A DNA stretch of 64,000 nt from Candidatus Pseudoruminococcus merdavium. Its GTDB lineage: Bacteria; Bacillota; Clostridia; Oscillospirales; Ruminococcaceae. The stretch spans positions 90,153-154,152 of the forward strand of contig CAJFSS010000004.1 of NCBI GenBank assembly GCA_904419745.1, written 5' to 3'. A program made the position numbers and the translations under genes. Below are positions 1 through 8,824 of the stretch, piece by piece (position 1 is the stretch's first letter; the number at the start of each line of letters is the position of its first letter). The notes below the pieces were generated by a model. It was not told where the DNA came from. It ran no database searches and worked only from the letters and a program-made list of their open reading frames with translations.

Positions 1-203
1 GTGTTATGAAAAAGAATCTTATTTTTGCATTTTGCTTGATTTTTTTGAGGCGATATGCTATACTCTTTTTAGAGAGCAGACAGACGGTCTTGTTCTCGGT
101 CAATCCCCCTCCTTTATAATTAACTCCATACTTATTTTATCTGCGACGAGCCCGTTTGCTCGTCATTTTTTTACATAGAAATAATACTAACTGTATAAAA
201 TAT

Positions 204-244
204 AAAAAGAACACGATGTAATAATTTTCATCGTGTTCTTTTTT
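204..244. terminator. bidirectional terminator
   Basis: A 15-bp perfect stem (AAAAAGAACACGATG and its complement) encloses a short AT loop, with A-run and T-run flanks on both sides. It lies just past the stop of the minus-strand acetyltransferase. The stretch from 1 to 203 upstream of it shows no supported gene. Confidence 0.85.
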
Positions 245-255
245 GTATGGAATTT

Positions 256-819
256 TTACTTTGCCGTCCAATCCTCTAGCAGGATTGCATAGTTTTCCAA
301 ATCATGATAAGACTGGTCGGACAACAGGTGGATCGCCTTGCGGCTAATACCTTCAAAAAGCATTCCACATTTTTTCATAACTTTGCCGGAAGCTGGGTTT
401 TCATCAACATGCTTTGCCTCTACTCGATGGAAGCCAACGGTTTCAAACAGGAATTTCAAAACAGCAGAGTAAGCCTCCGTCATGATTCCCTGTCCCCAAA
501 ACTGGCGGGATAGGCAGTATCCAATTTCACAGCAGCTGTCCCGTTCTGAAATTCGGACTACGCTGATGTCTCCTATTGCCTCTTTTCTGTTCTTGTCAAC
601 AATGCACCAGTGGTAGGTATCCGGTTCCGAGTACCGTGCCGTCCATTCTTCCAGCAGGGATTGTGTAACGGAAACTTTTCCATGGGGCAGCCAGGTGACA
701 TAACGGGTTACTTCGGGATCATTTGCCCAGTTTTGGAACATAATCGGGGCGTCTTCGATGCGAAATTTTCTCAGAATCAGTCTGGAAGTTTCCAGCTGCT
801 GTGTCCCCACATGGTTCAT
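256..819 (-). CDS. GNAT N-acetyltransferase, RimJ/RimL-like
   Basis: The 187-residue protein spans one complete GNAT fold. It opens with LETSRLILR, typical of the RimJ/RimL/Acetyltransf_3 subgroup. The acetyl-CoA loop QFWGQG is at residues 106-111, and NPASGKVMKKCGM at 141-153 is the usual C-terminal motif of this group. Family members move an acetyl group from acetyl-CoA to the N-terminus of ribosomal or other proteins, or to small amines; the substrate here cannot be read from sequence. Its start overlaps the end of the YbaK-like gene by 4 nt, so the two are translationally coupled. The ATG is kept because the homology begins within ten residues of it. Confidence 0.88.
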   Translation of the reverse strand: MNHVGTQQLETSRLILRKFRIEDAPIMFQNWANDPEVTRYVTWLPHGKVSVTQSLLEEWTARYSEPDTYHWCIVDKNRKEAIGDISVVRISERDSCCEIGYCLSRQFWGQGIMTEAYSAVLKFLFETVGFHRVEAKHVDENPASGKVMKKCGMLFEGISRKAIHLLSDQSYHDLENYAILLEDWTAK

Positions 820-1307
820 ATACTCCCCTCCTGCCGTGCGGTGATCTGTGCGAAGGACGCGCGGATAAGATTTGCCAAATCCAGCGGCGATACCTCCACC
901 TGGGAGCCAATTCGTCCGGCGCTGATAACAATGGTTGTGTAATTCTTTGCGCTTTCATCAAGAATGGTTCCGTATTGTTTTTTCATTCCGATGGGGCTGC
1001 AGCCTCCGCGAATGTACCCGGTAACCTTGTTGATATCCTTGACATGGATCATTTCCACAGACTTTTCCCCAGCGGCTTTTGCCGCTTTTTTTAAATCAAG
1101 CTCCTGTGCGCCCGGAATGACAAATACATGATACGCGCCGGATTTCCCCTGGGTTACCAACGTTTTAAAGACTTGTCCTGGATCGAGTCCCATCTTTTGT
1201 GCAGCCGTGACGGCGTCCAGCTTCTCTCCGGGTTCATAGGAGTGGCATTCGTAGTGAATTTTACTTTTATCCAGAATACGGCAGACATTGGTTTTTGTCT
1301 CTGACAT
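816..1307 (-). CDS. ybaK: YbaK/EbsC-type Cys-tRNA(Pro) deacylase
   Basis: The protein has 163 residues from the ATG at 1307, the family length, preceded by a GAGGGGG site. The YbaK/ProX fold is recognisable from the VFKTLVTQG strand near residue 50, the VIPG loop, the central K-x-x-GYIRGGCSPIG segment and the late ISAGRIGSQVEVSP stretch. Such enzymes hydrolyse cysteine wrongly attached to tRNA-Pro by prolyl-tRNA synthetase, in the cytoplasm. A proS gene lies 15 kb away and is not linked. The 3' end overlaps the acetyltransferase start by 4 nt. An upstream in-frame extension to 1382 lacks a ribosome site and family similarity, so the shorter start is preferred. Confidence 0.88.
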   Translation of the reverse strand: MSETKTNVCRILDKSKIHYECHSYEPGEKLDAVTAAQKMGLDPGQVFKTLVTQGKSGAYHVFVIPGAQELDLKKAAKAAGEKSVEMIHVKDINKVTGYIRGGCSPIGMKKQYGTILDESAKNYTTIVISAGRIGSQVEVSPLDLANLIRASFAQITARQEGSI

Positions 1308-1387
1308 ATTGGCTGCCCCCTCTTTTGATTTTTTCCTATCATAACGCGTGCCAGAAAAAAATGCAACGTTTCTCCGGCACATGGAAT

Positions 1388-2038
1388 TTATGATAAAGAT
1401 TCTCTCAGTAATTTATCCCGTTCAGAAGGGGATTTCCCACTCAATGTAAGGGCGTCTGTAATGTGTAAAGGGCCTCCCTGCAAAAATAAAATCGTATCGC
1501 TTAGGAGAAAGGCCTCCTCCCGGTCATGCGTCACCAGCAAAACCAGCTTTTCTCGGGATTGAGCCAGTACCTGTTGCATGACCAGTTCCTTTACGGTGCG
1601 ATCCAACCCGCGAAATGGCTCGTCAAGCAGCATAATATCCCCGCCATAGGCAAGCGCTCGGGCGATAGCGACTCTTCTCTTCATGCCTCCCGAAAGTTCA
1701 TGGGGATATTTGTCCCCCTCCCCGGAAAGTCCTACAGCGGAGAGGAATCTCTCCGCGTCCTCTTTGGTGAGGGAGCCGCAGGGAATGCGGATATTTTCTT
1801 CTGCCGTCAACCAGGGTAGAAGTCTATCCTCCTGGAATACCATGGAAAGCTTCTCGCAGTGGGTCACGTCCCCTGAATCCGGGGATTCTAGTCCGGCAAA
1901 AATACGCATCAGAGTGGTTTTGCCACATCCGGAGGGCCCAAACAAGCAAATAATTCCCTGATCGGGAAACTGATAGGAAAACCCTCGCAGGATTTCCTTT
2001 TTCCCAAAGTTTTTGTTAATTCCGGTAACGGTAAGCAT
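1388..2038 (-). CDS. ABC importer ATPase, TauB/SsuB-like
   Basis: This 216-residue protein is the nucleotide-binding subunit of a small-molecule importer. Walker A GPSGCGKTT lies at residues 34-42, the signature LSGGM at 115-119 and Walker B IMLLDE at about 135-140, followed by a D-loop and the switch VTHDREEA. This is the SsuB/TauB/nitrate-type class, which powers uptake of sulfonates, nitrate, thiamin precursors and similar compounds. It is a little shorter than the usual 240-260 residues but all motifs are present. Its start overlaps the permease stop by one base. Cargo is undetermined. Confidence 0.9.
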   Translation of the reverse strand: MLTVTGINKNFGKKEILRGFSYQFPDQGIICLFGPSGCGKTTLMRIFAGLESPDSGDVTHCEKLSMVFQEDRLLPWLTAEENIRIPCGSLTKEDAERFLSAVGLSGEGDKYPHELSGGMKRRVAIARALAYGGDIMLLDEPFRGLDRTVKELVMQQVLAQSREKLVLLVTHDREEAFLLSDTILFLQGGPLHITDALTLSGKSPSERDKLLRESLS

Positions 2039-2832
2039 CAGGCGTCCCCCTTTGCAGCGGGTATCAGATAGCGTCGGTTCAGGCGACGGGCGGCGTGTTG
2101 AAAGACCGCTTCAATCAGCATACTCATAATAACGACTACCACAGTCCATGCAAAGAGATCTACGGTCTCCAGATAAATTTTCGATTGATAAATCTCCGTC
2201 CCAATGGCAAGTTTTGGCACACCGAGCACCTCTGCGGCAATCCCGGCTTTCCACGCAAGTCCCATCCCCGTCATACAGGCGGAGAGAAAGTAGGGTAACA
2301 CCGAAGGAAAATAAATGTGCAGCAGGGTTTTTCCAGTGCCAAAGCGGAAAACCCGCGCCATTTCCAAAAGTTGCCGGTCTGTCTGACCAATCCCGGTATA
2401 GACATTCTCCCAAACCATTGGCAGCACCATCAAAAAGGAGGTAAATGTCGAAAGATATGGGGTTTTGATCCACACAAGAGCAAGGATAATAAAACTGGCA
2501 ACCGGTGTTGCTTTTATCACTGAGAGCAGGGGATGAAACAGCTCATAGAACAGAGAAAAACGAAAGGTCAACGCAGCAAGGGCCACCCCACAGAGTAGGG
2601 CGGCCAGGAGTCCGCAGAATATCCGGAGAAAGGAAAAACCCACTGTCCTCCAGAAATCCCCTTGGAGGCATAACTCTCCCAACCTCACCAGCACGGCAGC
2701 GGGAGATGGGATTAGGATTTCCTGATGGACCGCAAGATAAGCGGCATACCAAATCCCAAGCCAAAAGCAGGCGGCCAGGAGTTTTTTCACCGGTTTTTTA
2801 ATATGGCTACTGCTGGTAGTAGAATGCATCAT
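2038..2832 (-). CDS. ABC importer permease, SsuC/TauC-like
   Basis: The 264-residue polytopic protein has about six hydrophobic segments, the first near residues 17-35. It carries the cytoplasmic EAA-type loop of BPD_transp_1 permeases (around LLEMARVFRFGTGKTL), which docks on the ATPase. It forms the membrane channel of the importer encoded by the flanking genes. The start at 2832 overlaps the end of the binding-protein gene by 26 nt, with an AGGAGG about 11 nt upstream inside that gene. This indicates one operon read right to left: binding protein, permease, ATPase. Confidence 0.9.
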   Translation of the reverse strand: MMHSTTSSSHIKKPVKKLLAACFWLGIWYAAYLAVHQEILIPSPAAVLVRLGELCLQGDFWRTVGFSFLRIFCGLLAALLCGVALAALTFRFSLFYELFHPLLSVIKATPVASFIILALVWIKTPYLSTFTSFLMVLPMVWENVYTGIGQTDRQLLEMARVFRFGTGKTLLHIYFPSVLPYFLSACMTGMGLAWKAGIAAEVLGVPKLAIGTEIYQSKIYLETVDLFAWTVVVVIMSMLIEAVFQHAARRLNRRYLIPAAKGDA

Positions 2833-3841
2833 CCGGCAGTTTTCCTCCTATCGACTTCGGTTGGAAGTCCATCAGCACCTGATAAAAGCCGGACACGGAT
2901 TGCTTCATTTCCTCCCCGGATAGGAAGACGATGTTGCAATTTGGAATTGCCTGTTTTGCCACTTCTTCAGGCATAATGTCCTTTTCCCCGACAATTTTGG
3001 CTGTCTGTTCAATGTTGCTGTTGGCATATTCTGTGGACGCCTTGTATTCGCTGAGAAATTTGTCAACCGCTTCCTTGTGTTCGTCGAGGAATCCCTTGCG
3101 CACCACAATACAGCCCATCGCAAGCTGGTATTTTCCATCGGTGACTTTTTCCCATTCCTCTGTCAGGTCAAGAGCAGCGGTAATATTGGAATTTTTGGCC
3201 TTTACCTGGGTGACAAAAGGCTCCGGAAGGACGCAGATAGGAGCGTCTCCAGAAATGGCCAGAGTTGCCAGTTCTGAATGTTCGGTTTTGTATTCAATGG
3301 TGACGTCCTTTTGCGGATCAATTCCGTTTTGCGCGAGAATATAATCAAAGACATACTGCGGGACGCTGCCTTCCCCGCTTGCGTAGATTGTTTTTCCTTT
3401 CAAGTCGTCGACGGATTGAATCTCCCCTGTGCTGTCGGTCAGGTAGAGTACGCCCAGAGTATTGACGGCGAGCATCTGGATACCGCCATTTGTTTTCTGG
3501 TATAAAGTAGCGGCCAGATTTGTCGGGATTGCAGCAATGTCCACTTCTCCAGAAGTGAGTTTTCCCACAATATCATCCGCTGCAGCCGCAATGGTGAAAT
3601 TGTACTGGTTTTGGGTCTGCTGGCTGTCATTGTCCCCCATGAGTTTTGCCATTCCAATTGCAGTTGGCCCTTTCAGAGCGGCTACGTTGACGAGCTCTTT
3701 TTCCACTGTCGTGGAAGATACCGGGGAGGTATTTTCCTGTGAAGAATTGTTTGCCTCCTCTTTTGCGGAGCATGCAGCAAAAGAGGTCATGACCAGCGCA
3801 GCACACAGGGCAAGCGCCAATTTCTGAAGTCCTTTTTTCAT
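2807..3841 (-). CDS. ABC importer substrate-binding lipoprotein (NMT1/SsuA-like)
   Basis: The 344-residue lipoprotein has a lipobox-type signal peptide (lysine-rich start, hydrophobic core, SFAAC) and a Ser/Thr-rich linker. It has the two-lobed NMT1/THI5-like fold, including DIAAIPTNLAATLY, DDLKGKTIY and the late PEPFVT loop. This branch is common in Clostridia but the ligand is not settled; sulfonates, thiamin precursors or other organics are possible. The ATG at 3841 is chosen because it opens the signal peptide and has AAGGAAGGG upstream. An in-frame ATG at 3937 would add an unlikely 32-residue hydrophilic leader. It is the first gene of the importer operon. Confidence 0.87.
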   Translation of the reverse strand: MKKGLQKLALALCAALVMTSFAACSAKEEANNSSQENTSPVSSTTVEKELVNVAALKGPTAIGMAKLMGDNDSQQTQNQYNFTIAAAADDIVGKLTSGEVDIAAIPTNLAATLYQKTNGGIQMLAVNTLGVLYLTDSTGEIQSVDDLKGKTIYASGEGSVPQYVFDYILAQNGIDPQKDVTIEYKTEHSELATLAISGDAPICVLPEPFVTQVKAKNSNITAALDLTEEWEKVTDGKYQLAMGCIVVRKGFLDEHKEAVDKFLSEYKASTEYANSNIEQTAKIVGEKDIMPEEVAKQAIPNCNIVFLSGEEMKQSVSGFYQVLMDFQPKSIGGKLPDDAFYYQQ

Positions 3842-4088
3842 AAAATCCCTTCCTTTGACGGGATAATCCCCGTAATTTTCGCGGGATGACTGTTCCCGCA
3901 TCTCAGTCATAGCGTTCCCTCCCGTTGTTCGTTCCATTCCTGCTTACACACTTTGGAGATTTGGAAACTGCTATAGTACCCGGTTAATCATACCACAATA
4001 CAGGGAATTCTTCAACAAAGTGTCATGCAGGCATCTTTTTGACAGGATTACAAAAACAGAGAGGAGGAAATCCTCTTCTATTTTCTCC

Positions 4089-4898
4089 TCAATCCGTAAT
4101 TCCAAATACTCGCTCAAAATTTCCGTGTAGGACTTTCTCGTTGTCCTCTTCGCACAAACCCAGTGATAGAAACCGCTCCAGTTCCGTTTTATGTTCCCAC
4201 ATGGGAAAATCAGTTCCAAAGAAAAAGCGCTCAATCCCCATGTGTTCCATTAGCGCCAGCGCATCTGATTTGGAGAGTTTGAACAGGCTGCTGGAAGTAT
4301 CAAAATAGACATTGGGAAGCTTTAAATATTGATAGGCTTCATCCCAGCGTTCATAACCACCGTAGTGTGCGGCAATGCAGATAAGTTCCGGGACTTCTGT
4401 CGCAGCGCGGGCAAGCCTGTGCGGGGCGGAGTAATCATAGCGGCTGTCCCCCATATGGAAAAGAATTGGGAGTCCGGCTTTTGCTGCAAGCCGGTAGACG
4501 GGAACCATCTCAGGATCGTCAATATTAAACTGCTGGAAGTCGGAATGCAGTTTAATCCCGTGCAGGCCAAGTTGCTTTATCCGTTCGATTTCTGCGACAA
4601 ATTGCCTTTTTTCCATACGTGGATGGAGGGAGCCAAATCCAAAAAATTCGGGATATTTTTTGCATTTTTCCGCAATAAAATTGTTGATGGAAAAAACCTG
4701 CTCCGGTTTGGTGGCAGTTGAACATACCAGATATTTGTATACCCCAATTTTACTTCCCCGTTCCACCAAGGTGTGAGGATAACCGGCAAACCCCATATTC
4801 AGATGGTAAAATTCCCGGATGGATTCGCTGGCGCGCTGTGCAATTTTTCCTGGAAATATATGAGCATGCGCATCAATAATTTTTCTTTTACCTGTCAT
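4089..4898 (-). CDS. amidohydrolase-2 family TIM-barrel metal-dependent hydrolase
   Basis: The 269-residue protein starts with IIDAHAHIFP, the metal-binding H-x-H strand of the amidohydrolase superfamily (Amidohydro_2). Later metal-site segments are also visible: GIKLHSDFQQF, ILFHMGD, IAAHYGG and FFGTDFP. Family members are decarboxylases or hydrolases acting on aromatic or lactone substrates; the substrate here is unknown. The start at 4898 has only a weak GGGGAAT site. The open frame continues upstream through a terminator hairpin, which argues against a longer protein. It is a single gene with its own promoter at 5015-5044. Confidence 0.8.
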   Translation of the reverse strand: MTGKRKIIDAHAHIFPGKIAQRASESIREFYHLNMGFAGYPHTLVERGSKIGVYKYLVCSTATKPEQVFSINNFIAEKCKKYPEFFGFGSLHPRMEKRQFVAEIERIKQLGLHGIKLHSDFQQFNIDDPEMVPVYRLAAKAGLPILFHMGDSRYDYSAPHRLARAATEVPELICIAAHYGGYERWDEAYQYLKLPNVYFDTSSSLFKLSKSDALALMEHMGIERFFFGTDFPMWEHKTELERFLSLGLCEEDNEKVLHGNFERVFGITD

Positions 4899-4937
4899 AA
4901 TGATTCCCCGTCCTGTGTTCGCATTTGCCACCGGAAA

Positions 4938-4977
4938 ACAAAAAATGCCGTATTTTGCCTTTTGGGCAGAATACGGC
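4938..4977 (-). terminator. leader terminator hairpin upstream of the amidohydrolase
   Basis: On the minus strand an 8-bp GCCGTATT/AATACGGC stem, a C-A mismatch and a TGCC/GGCA extension close on a CAAAA loop and run into TTTTTTG. It sits between the promoter and the amidohydrolase start, about 30-60 nt into the transcript, so it may act as an attenuator. Confidence 0.75.
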
Positions 4978-5014
4978 GTATCCGGTTGCTTCCCGTCCTT
5001 CATGGGCAATTATT

Positions 5015-5044
5015 ATTATACCCTTCGGATTCTTTTTCTGTCAA
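5015..5044 (-). promoter_or_regulatory. sigma-A promoter of the amidohydrolase gene
   Basis: Read on the minus strand there is a perfect TTGACA (5039-5044), 18 nt spacing and a perfect TATAAT (5015-5020). Transcription should start near 5008 and meet the hairpin at 4977 almost at once. Confidence 0.75.
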
Positions 5045-5255
5045 AATCCAAAACCACGGCTTTTGTTTTTGTTTTTACCACAATTCTGTCTATTTTGTCT
5101 TGTTACAGGCAGTCAACTTTCACTTTTTTGTAAAATTCATATAGAATGGAAGAAACTGAAATAGATATTTCCAGACAGTTTTGCCGAGTGGGCAAAATAA
5201 TTTCAGAAAAGCAGGAAACAATACTTCTGAACAAAACAGAAGGGAAGCGGTGCCA

Positions 5256-5963
5256 ATGCAGCCTGTCATCCAGCTTTTTCATCTCAGTAAACTCTATCAG
5301 ATTACCGATCAACAAATTGACGCACTGCGTGGGATTGATTTGACGATTCTGCCTGGAGAATTTGTCACTATTGTTGGGCAGTCCGGTTCCGGAAAATCCA
5401 CCTTAATGAATATTCTTGGCTGCCTGGATGTCCCCACCAGCGGGAAATATTTGCTGCGCGGCCAGGACACCGGAAAAATGGACGACCGTCAGCTTAGCCT
5501 AATACGCAACCGGGAAATTGGGTTTATTTTCCAGGGATTTAATCTGATCCCCTCTTTGGATGCATTGGAAAATGTGGAGCTTCCTTTGATTTATCGCGGA
5601 ATCCGGGAGCGGGAACGCAAAGCACTGTGCACCAAAGCCCTTATCCGTGTTGGACTGAAAAACAGGATCCATCACCGCCCCAGTGAAATGTCAGGAGGGC
5701 AGCAGCAGCGTGTGGCGATTGCCCGTGCCATTGCCGCATCGCCCTCCCTGATTCTTGCGGATGAGCCAACAGGAAACCTGGATCGCAATTCCAGCAGGGA
5801 GGTTTTGTCCCTGCTGGACGAACTGCATCAGGCTGGGAGCACCATCGTTCTTATTACCCATGATGATTCCATCGCTGCGTCTGCAAAACGGTGTATTCGC
5901 ATAGAAGATGGAAAAATTGTCTCAGATATCCTGAGTAGGCAAAGTAAATGCGCCGCAGGATGA
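5256..5963 (+). CDS. MacB/LolD-type ABC ATPase without a linked permease
   Basis: The 235-residue protein is a complete ATPase of the MacB/LolD/FtsE class. Walker [10 protein letters not shown] is at about residues 42-50. Also present are the Q-loop [20 protein letters not shown], the signature [14 protein letters not shown], Walker [13 protein letters not shown] and switch LITHDD. These ATPases drive FtsX/MacB-type membrane proteins that move peptides, antibiotics or lipoproteins out of the inner membrane. Normally an FtsX-domain permease follows directly; here the next gene is on the other strand, so the partner must be elsewhere or lost. The ATG at 5256 is chosen for its AAGGGAAG site. The 357-nt gap before it also holds the divergent amidohydrolase promoter. 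Confidence 0.85.
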   Translation: MQPVIQLFHLSKLYQITDQQIDALRGIDLTILPGEFVTIVGQSGSGKSTLMNILGCLDVPTSGKYLLRGQDTGKMDDRQLSLIRNREIGFIFQGFNLIPSLDALENVELPLIYRGIRERERKALCTKALIRVGLKNRIHHRPSEMSGGQQQRVAIARAIAASPSLILADEPTGNLDRNSSREVLSLLDELHQAGSTIVLITHDDSIAASAKRCIRIEDGKIVSDILSRQSKCAAG

Positions 5964-5993
5964 ACTCCCGGGCGCACGGTAGCTTTTTACGTC

Positions 5994-7037
5994 TTAACTC
6001 AGGACATAGATTTCTACATTTCTTCTGCCAAACTGGCAGCTTTCCTCATAGCTATCAAAAAACAAATCAACAATGGCGCGGCCATCCATCAGGGCGGTGC
6101 CGGTATCCGCTGCTACGGCGTAGCCATAAATATACGATCCGTCCGTGGTACGGATAAACAGCCTCGTACCGTAGGGAATCAAGTTTGGATTAACAGCTAC
6201 CCTTCCGACTGCGGCCTTCATTCCACTCGCCGTCCCGGCGCCCTCTCTTGCTGAATAGGCAGTAGCAGAACCGGTGATTACAGCACTGTACTCAGTTGGG
6301 ACGCCATTTTCATCCAGGGTGATTCCTGCTGGGGCATCCATCGGGGAAACCATGTTGGAAGTGCCGACAAGGATTTGCTCCGTAACAGGTTCGGCAACTA
6401 CGGTTTTCTCAACGTCAGTGTCAACAAGTTCCCCGTCAATATATTTGTTGACAGTTCGGATTTGGCGGGTGCCATTGCTCCCTCGGGAGACTACCACACT
6501 GGCGCCAACACGCATGGAAGACGTCTCTTCATAAGTCACCTCATGGGGGATGGCCTCTGTGGTGACTGTCTCATCGTAGTCGACACGGCTGACCACAATT
6601 TTCTGGTTTTTACTAACTGCAGAGGAGGCGTCTACACTGAGCAGATCATCTTTGTCCAGGGTAATTCCCGCTGCTTGTAGCGCATCGCCGGCGGTGCCAC
6701 TGGTTAGATAAACGGTCTGTTCTTTTCCGTCCGCGGCCACAGTAACCGGGAAAGCACGGGCAATGGATATAACGCTAATTTTCCCATTTTCCGACTCGCT
6801 GGTCACTTTGTCATAGGGGCCTACGGATATCTCCGATTCCTCCAAAATATCTTGGACGTCCTTTTTCATTGTTGTGCAGACAAATTCATTGTTCTGGTCT
6901 ACAATCGTGACTCTGCTGGTATTTGCAATTGCGACGAAAAGAATAGTACAACACACGGCCGCAAATATTGCCACAATGCATGCCTTGCTCTTAAAAAAGC
7001 GCTTGAGCTTGCTGGACAACAACCTGAAGCTAGTCAT
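5994..7037 (-). CDS. YabE-like cell-wall protein (DUF348, G5 and 3D domains)
   Basis: The 347-residue protein has a short basic N-terminus and one membrane segment (about residues 19-38). Two DUF348-type repeats follow, then a G5 domain around KYIDGELVDTDVEKTVV and a C-terminal 3D domain (ATAYSAREG ... AVNPNLIPYGTRLFI ... AADTGTALMDGRAIVDLFF). The three Asp residues of the 3D domain are present, which relates it to MltA/RpfB-type murein hydrolases. It is probably anchored outside the membrane and acts on peptidoglycan during growth or spore outgrowth. It is a single gene with a strong promoter at 7126-7154. Confidence 0.88.
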   Translation of the reverse strand: MTSFRLLSSKLKRFFKSKACIVAIFAAVCCTILFVAIANTSRVTIVDQNNEFVCTTMKKDVQDILEESEISVGPYDKVTSESENGKISVISIARAFPVTVAADGKEQTVYLTSGTAGDALQAAGITLDKDDLLSVDASSAVSKNQKIVVSRVDYDETVTTEAIPHEVTYEETSSMRVGASVVVSRGSNGTRQIRTVNKYIDGELVDTDVEKTVVAEPVTEQILVGTSNMVSPMDAPAGITLDENGVPTEYSAVITGSATAYSAREGAGTASGMKAAVGRVAVNPNLIPYGTRLFIRTTDGSYIYGYAVAADTGTALMDGRAIVDLFFDSYEESCQFGRRNVEIYVLS

Positions 7038-7125
7038 TGAATTTCTCCTTTGTCGATGGATTTTTGATGCGCCCCTGCCAGCAAATTTGGAAGCAGCACA
7101 TCACTATTTTTCCTGAGTCGTGCCA

Positions 7126-7154
7126 ATTATATTCACTAAATTACAGAGTGTCAA
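7126..7154 (-). promoter_or_regulatory. strong sigma-A promoter of the YabE-like gene
   Basis: Read on the minus strand: perfect TTGACA (7149-7154), 17 nt, perfect TATAAT (7126-7131). It is well placed for the gene starting at 7037. Confidence 0.85.
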
Positions 7155-7621
7155 GGTGAAACGCCCCCATACTTTTGTATAATTTAACGAAAACTTCATG
7201 AAAAAAGCATGGGGAATCAGGAAGATTCTGTCAATTACTCGATTTTTTCTTGCAAATTTCACAATGGTTTTGCAAACCAATTTTGGTGATAATCGTAAAA
7301 TTCCCAAACATGATTTTTGTTGTACAATACAAATAATTCTTACTTTAAATATATTATATTTTAGTGCATTATAACATGTTGTTATGTCACCTTCTTTTTA
7401 AAAAAATAGCTCGTCTTGTTTTACCGGTTCTTTATACTGTATGCATTAGCAGGGAAAAAATTACATAAAAAGTGGATCGTATTGGTATTCGCTGACCGGA
7501 AAAAATGAAAGTATATACTGGACTTTAAATGCTGTTTTCCAATTTATGAAAGCTTTTAAACAATCCTGCCCGCCTGGATTCTATTTCATACGGAATACTG
7601 ATAAAAAGGAATAGTGCCCTG
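7155..7621. other. long AT-rich intergenic stretch
   Basis: About 470 bases with no convincing open frame. It contains a 6-bp dyad ATAACA-TGT-TGTTAT at 7371-7385 that could be an operator, plus AT-rich runs. I see no known riboswitch class or RNA gene in it. Confidence 0.4.
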
Positions 7622-7650
7622 TGGAAAAACGCCTTCTATTGTGATATAAT
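7622..7650 (+). promoter_or_regulatory. promoter of the PflX-like gene
   Basis: A perfect TATAAT at 7645-7650 with a 17-nt spacer to the weak -35 TGGAAA. It lies about 100 nt before the ATG of the radical SAM gene. Confidence 0.55.
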
Positions 7651-7748
7651 ACCCGCGGAAGTAAGGGGTATTGGATAGGAGAGCATTAATTATAGTATTG
7701 TTTTGTAGTTTGATTGCGGATAGATGCTTGGAGGACTGAGCAGGAATT

Positions 7749-8651
7749 ATGAAATTTGATTTGACTCATTGTACGTTTTGCCCAAGGCAATGTGGAATCG
7801 ATCGTACCAGACAGGCCGGAGCCTGCGGGGCAAAAGACACTCTGCGGCTGGCAAGAGCGGCCTTGCATGAATGGGAAGAACCCTGCTTGAGCGGTTCTAG
7901 AGGAAGTGGAACAATCTTTTTTTCTGGGTGTGCTCTTCGCTGTTGTTTTTGCCAGAATGCCCCGTTAAGTCATGAGTTTTATGGTGCGGATATTACTCCG
8001 GATCGGTTTGGGGAAATCTGTTTTGAGCTGAAAGAGCAGGGAGCACACAATATCAACTTGGTATCTGCCTCGCACTTTATATCGCTGATAAAACCGGTTC
8101 TGCAAAAAATAAAACCTGAACTGGGTTTACCAATTGTATTCAACACGGGGGGATATGAAACCGTAGAGACTCTTCGGGAACTGGATGGAATCGTCGATAT
8201 TTACCTGCCTGATTTTAAATTTATGGATGGTTCGCTTTCCGGGAAATATTGTAAAGCTCCGGATTATCCGCAAGTAGTTAAGAAAGCAATTTTAGAGATG
8301 TACCGGCAGGTTCCAAGCCCGATGTTGAACGAGCATGGGATCATGCAGAAGGGCCTTATTATACGCCATATGGTGATGCCAAATGCCATGCACGATTCCA
8401 TGGCCATACTGGACTGGATTGCAGAAAATTTTGACCTGGGAACTATTTTTGTCAGTTTAATGAGCCAGTATACCCCCTGTTATCACAGTCACTTGTATCC
8501 GGAAATTAACCGCCGAATCTCCACCTATGAATACCAGAAAGTATATGAGCACCTGCTCTCTTTGGGAATCAAACAGGGTTATGCACAGGAAAAGTCCTCT
8601 GCCAAGGAAGAGTACATTCCTCCATTTGATTTGACCGGCGTACGAAAATAA
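7749..8651 (+). CDS. PflX-like radical SAM protein (COG1313)
   Basis: The 300-residue protein opens with a Cys-rich leader CTFCPRQCG ... ACGAK. The radical SAM cluster motif CALRCCFC follows near residues 62-69. The body matches the uncharacterised 'pyruvate formate-lyase activating enzyme-like' family PflX/COG1313, including DGIVDIYLPDFKF and YHSHLYPEINRR. It should bind a 4Fe-4S cluster and cleave S-adenosylmethionine; its natural substrate is unknown. No glycyl-radical enzyme gene is adjacent. It stands alone behind its own promoter, and the next gene has a separate start context. Confidence 0.88.
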   Translation: MKFDLTHCTFCPRQCGIDRTRQAGACGAKDTLRLARAALHEWEEPCLSGSRGSGTIFFSGCALRCCFCQNAPLSHEFYGADITPDRFGEICFELKEQGAHNINLVSASHFISLIKPVLQKIKPELGLPIVFNTGGYETVETLRELDGIVDIYLPDFKFMDGSLSGKYCKAPDYPQVVKKAILEMYRQVPSPMLNEHGIMQKGLIIRHMVMPNAMHDSMAILDWIAENFDLGTIFVSLMSQYTPCYHSHLYPEINRRISTYEYQKVYEHLLSLGIKQGYAQEKSSAKEEYIPPFDLTGVRK

Positions 8652-8824
8652 AGTGGAGCTTTCTTTCCACAGCGTGCCTAAGAAAATGTGAAAAGATTGC
8701 TCCAAAACAGTTTGGGACTAGAAAATCCCTTTTTGCAACCGATTGTTGCCGGATATTTTCTTCCCCAAGTAATGATGAAATGGTAGAATGTAGGCCGGAA
8801 ATATTGGAAAGCGATGTGAAAGAC

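Noticed and set aside
3842..3940. TPP-riboswitch-like sequence before the importer operon (CTGAGATG, GGGGATTATCCCGT, AAGGGA)
   Set aside because: The CTGAGA part matches, but the essential GAACCTGAT core and the GCC/GGC P2 helix are missing; the pieces are better explained by chance dyads near the ribosome site.
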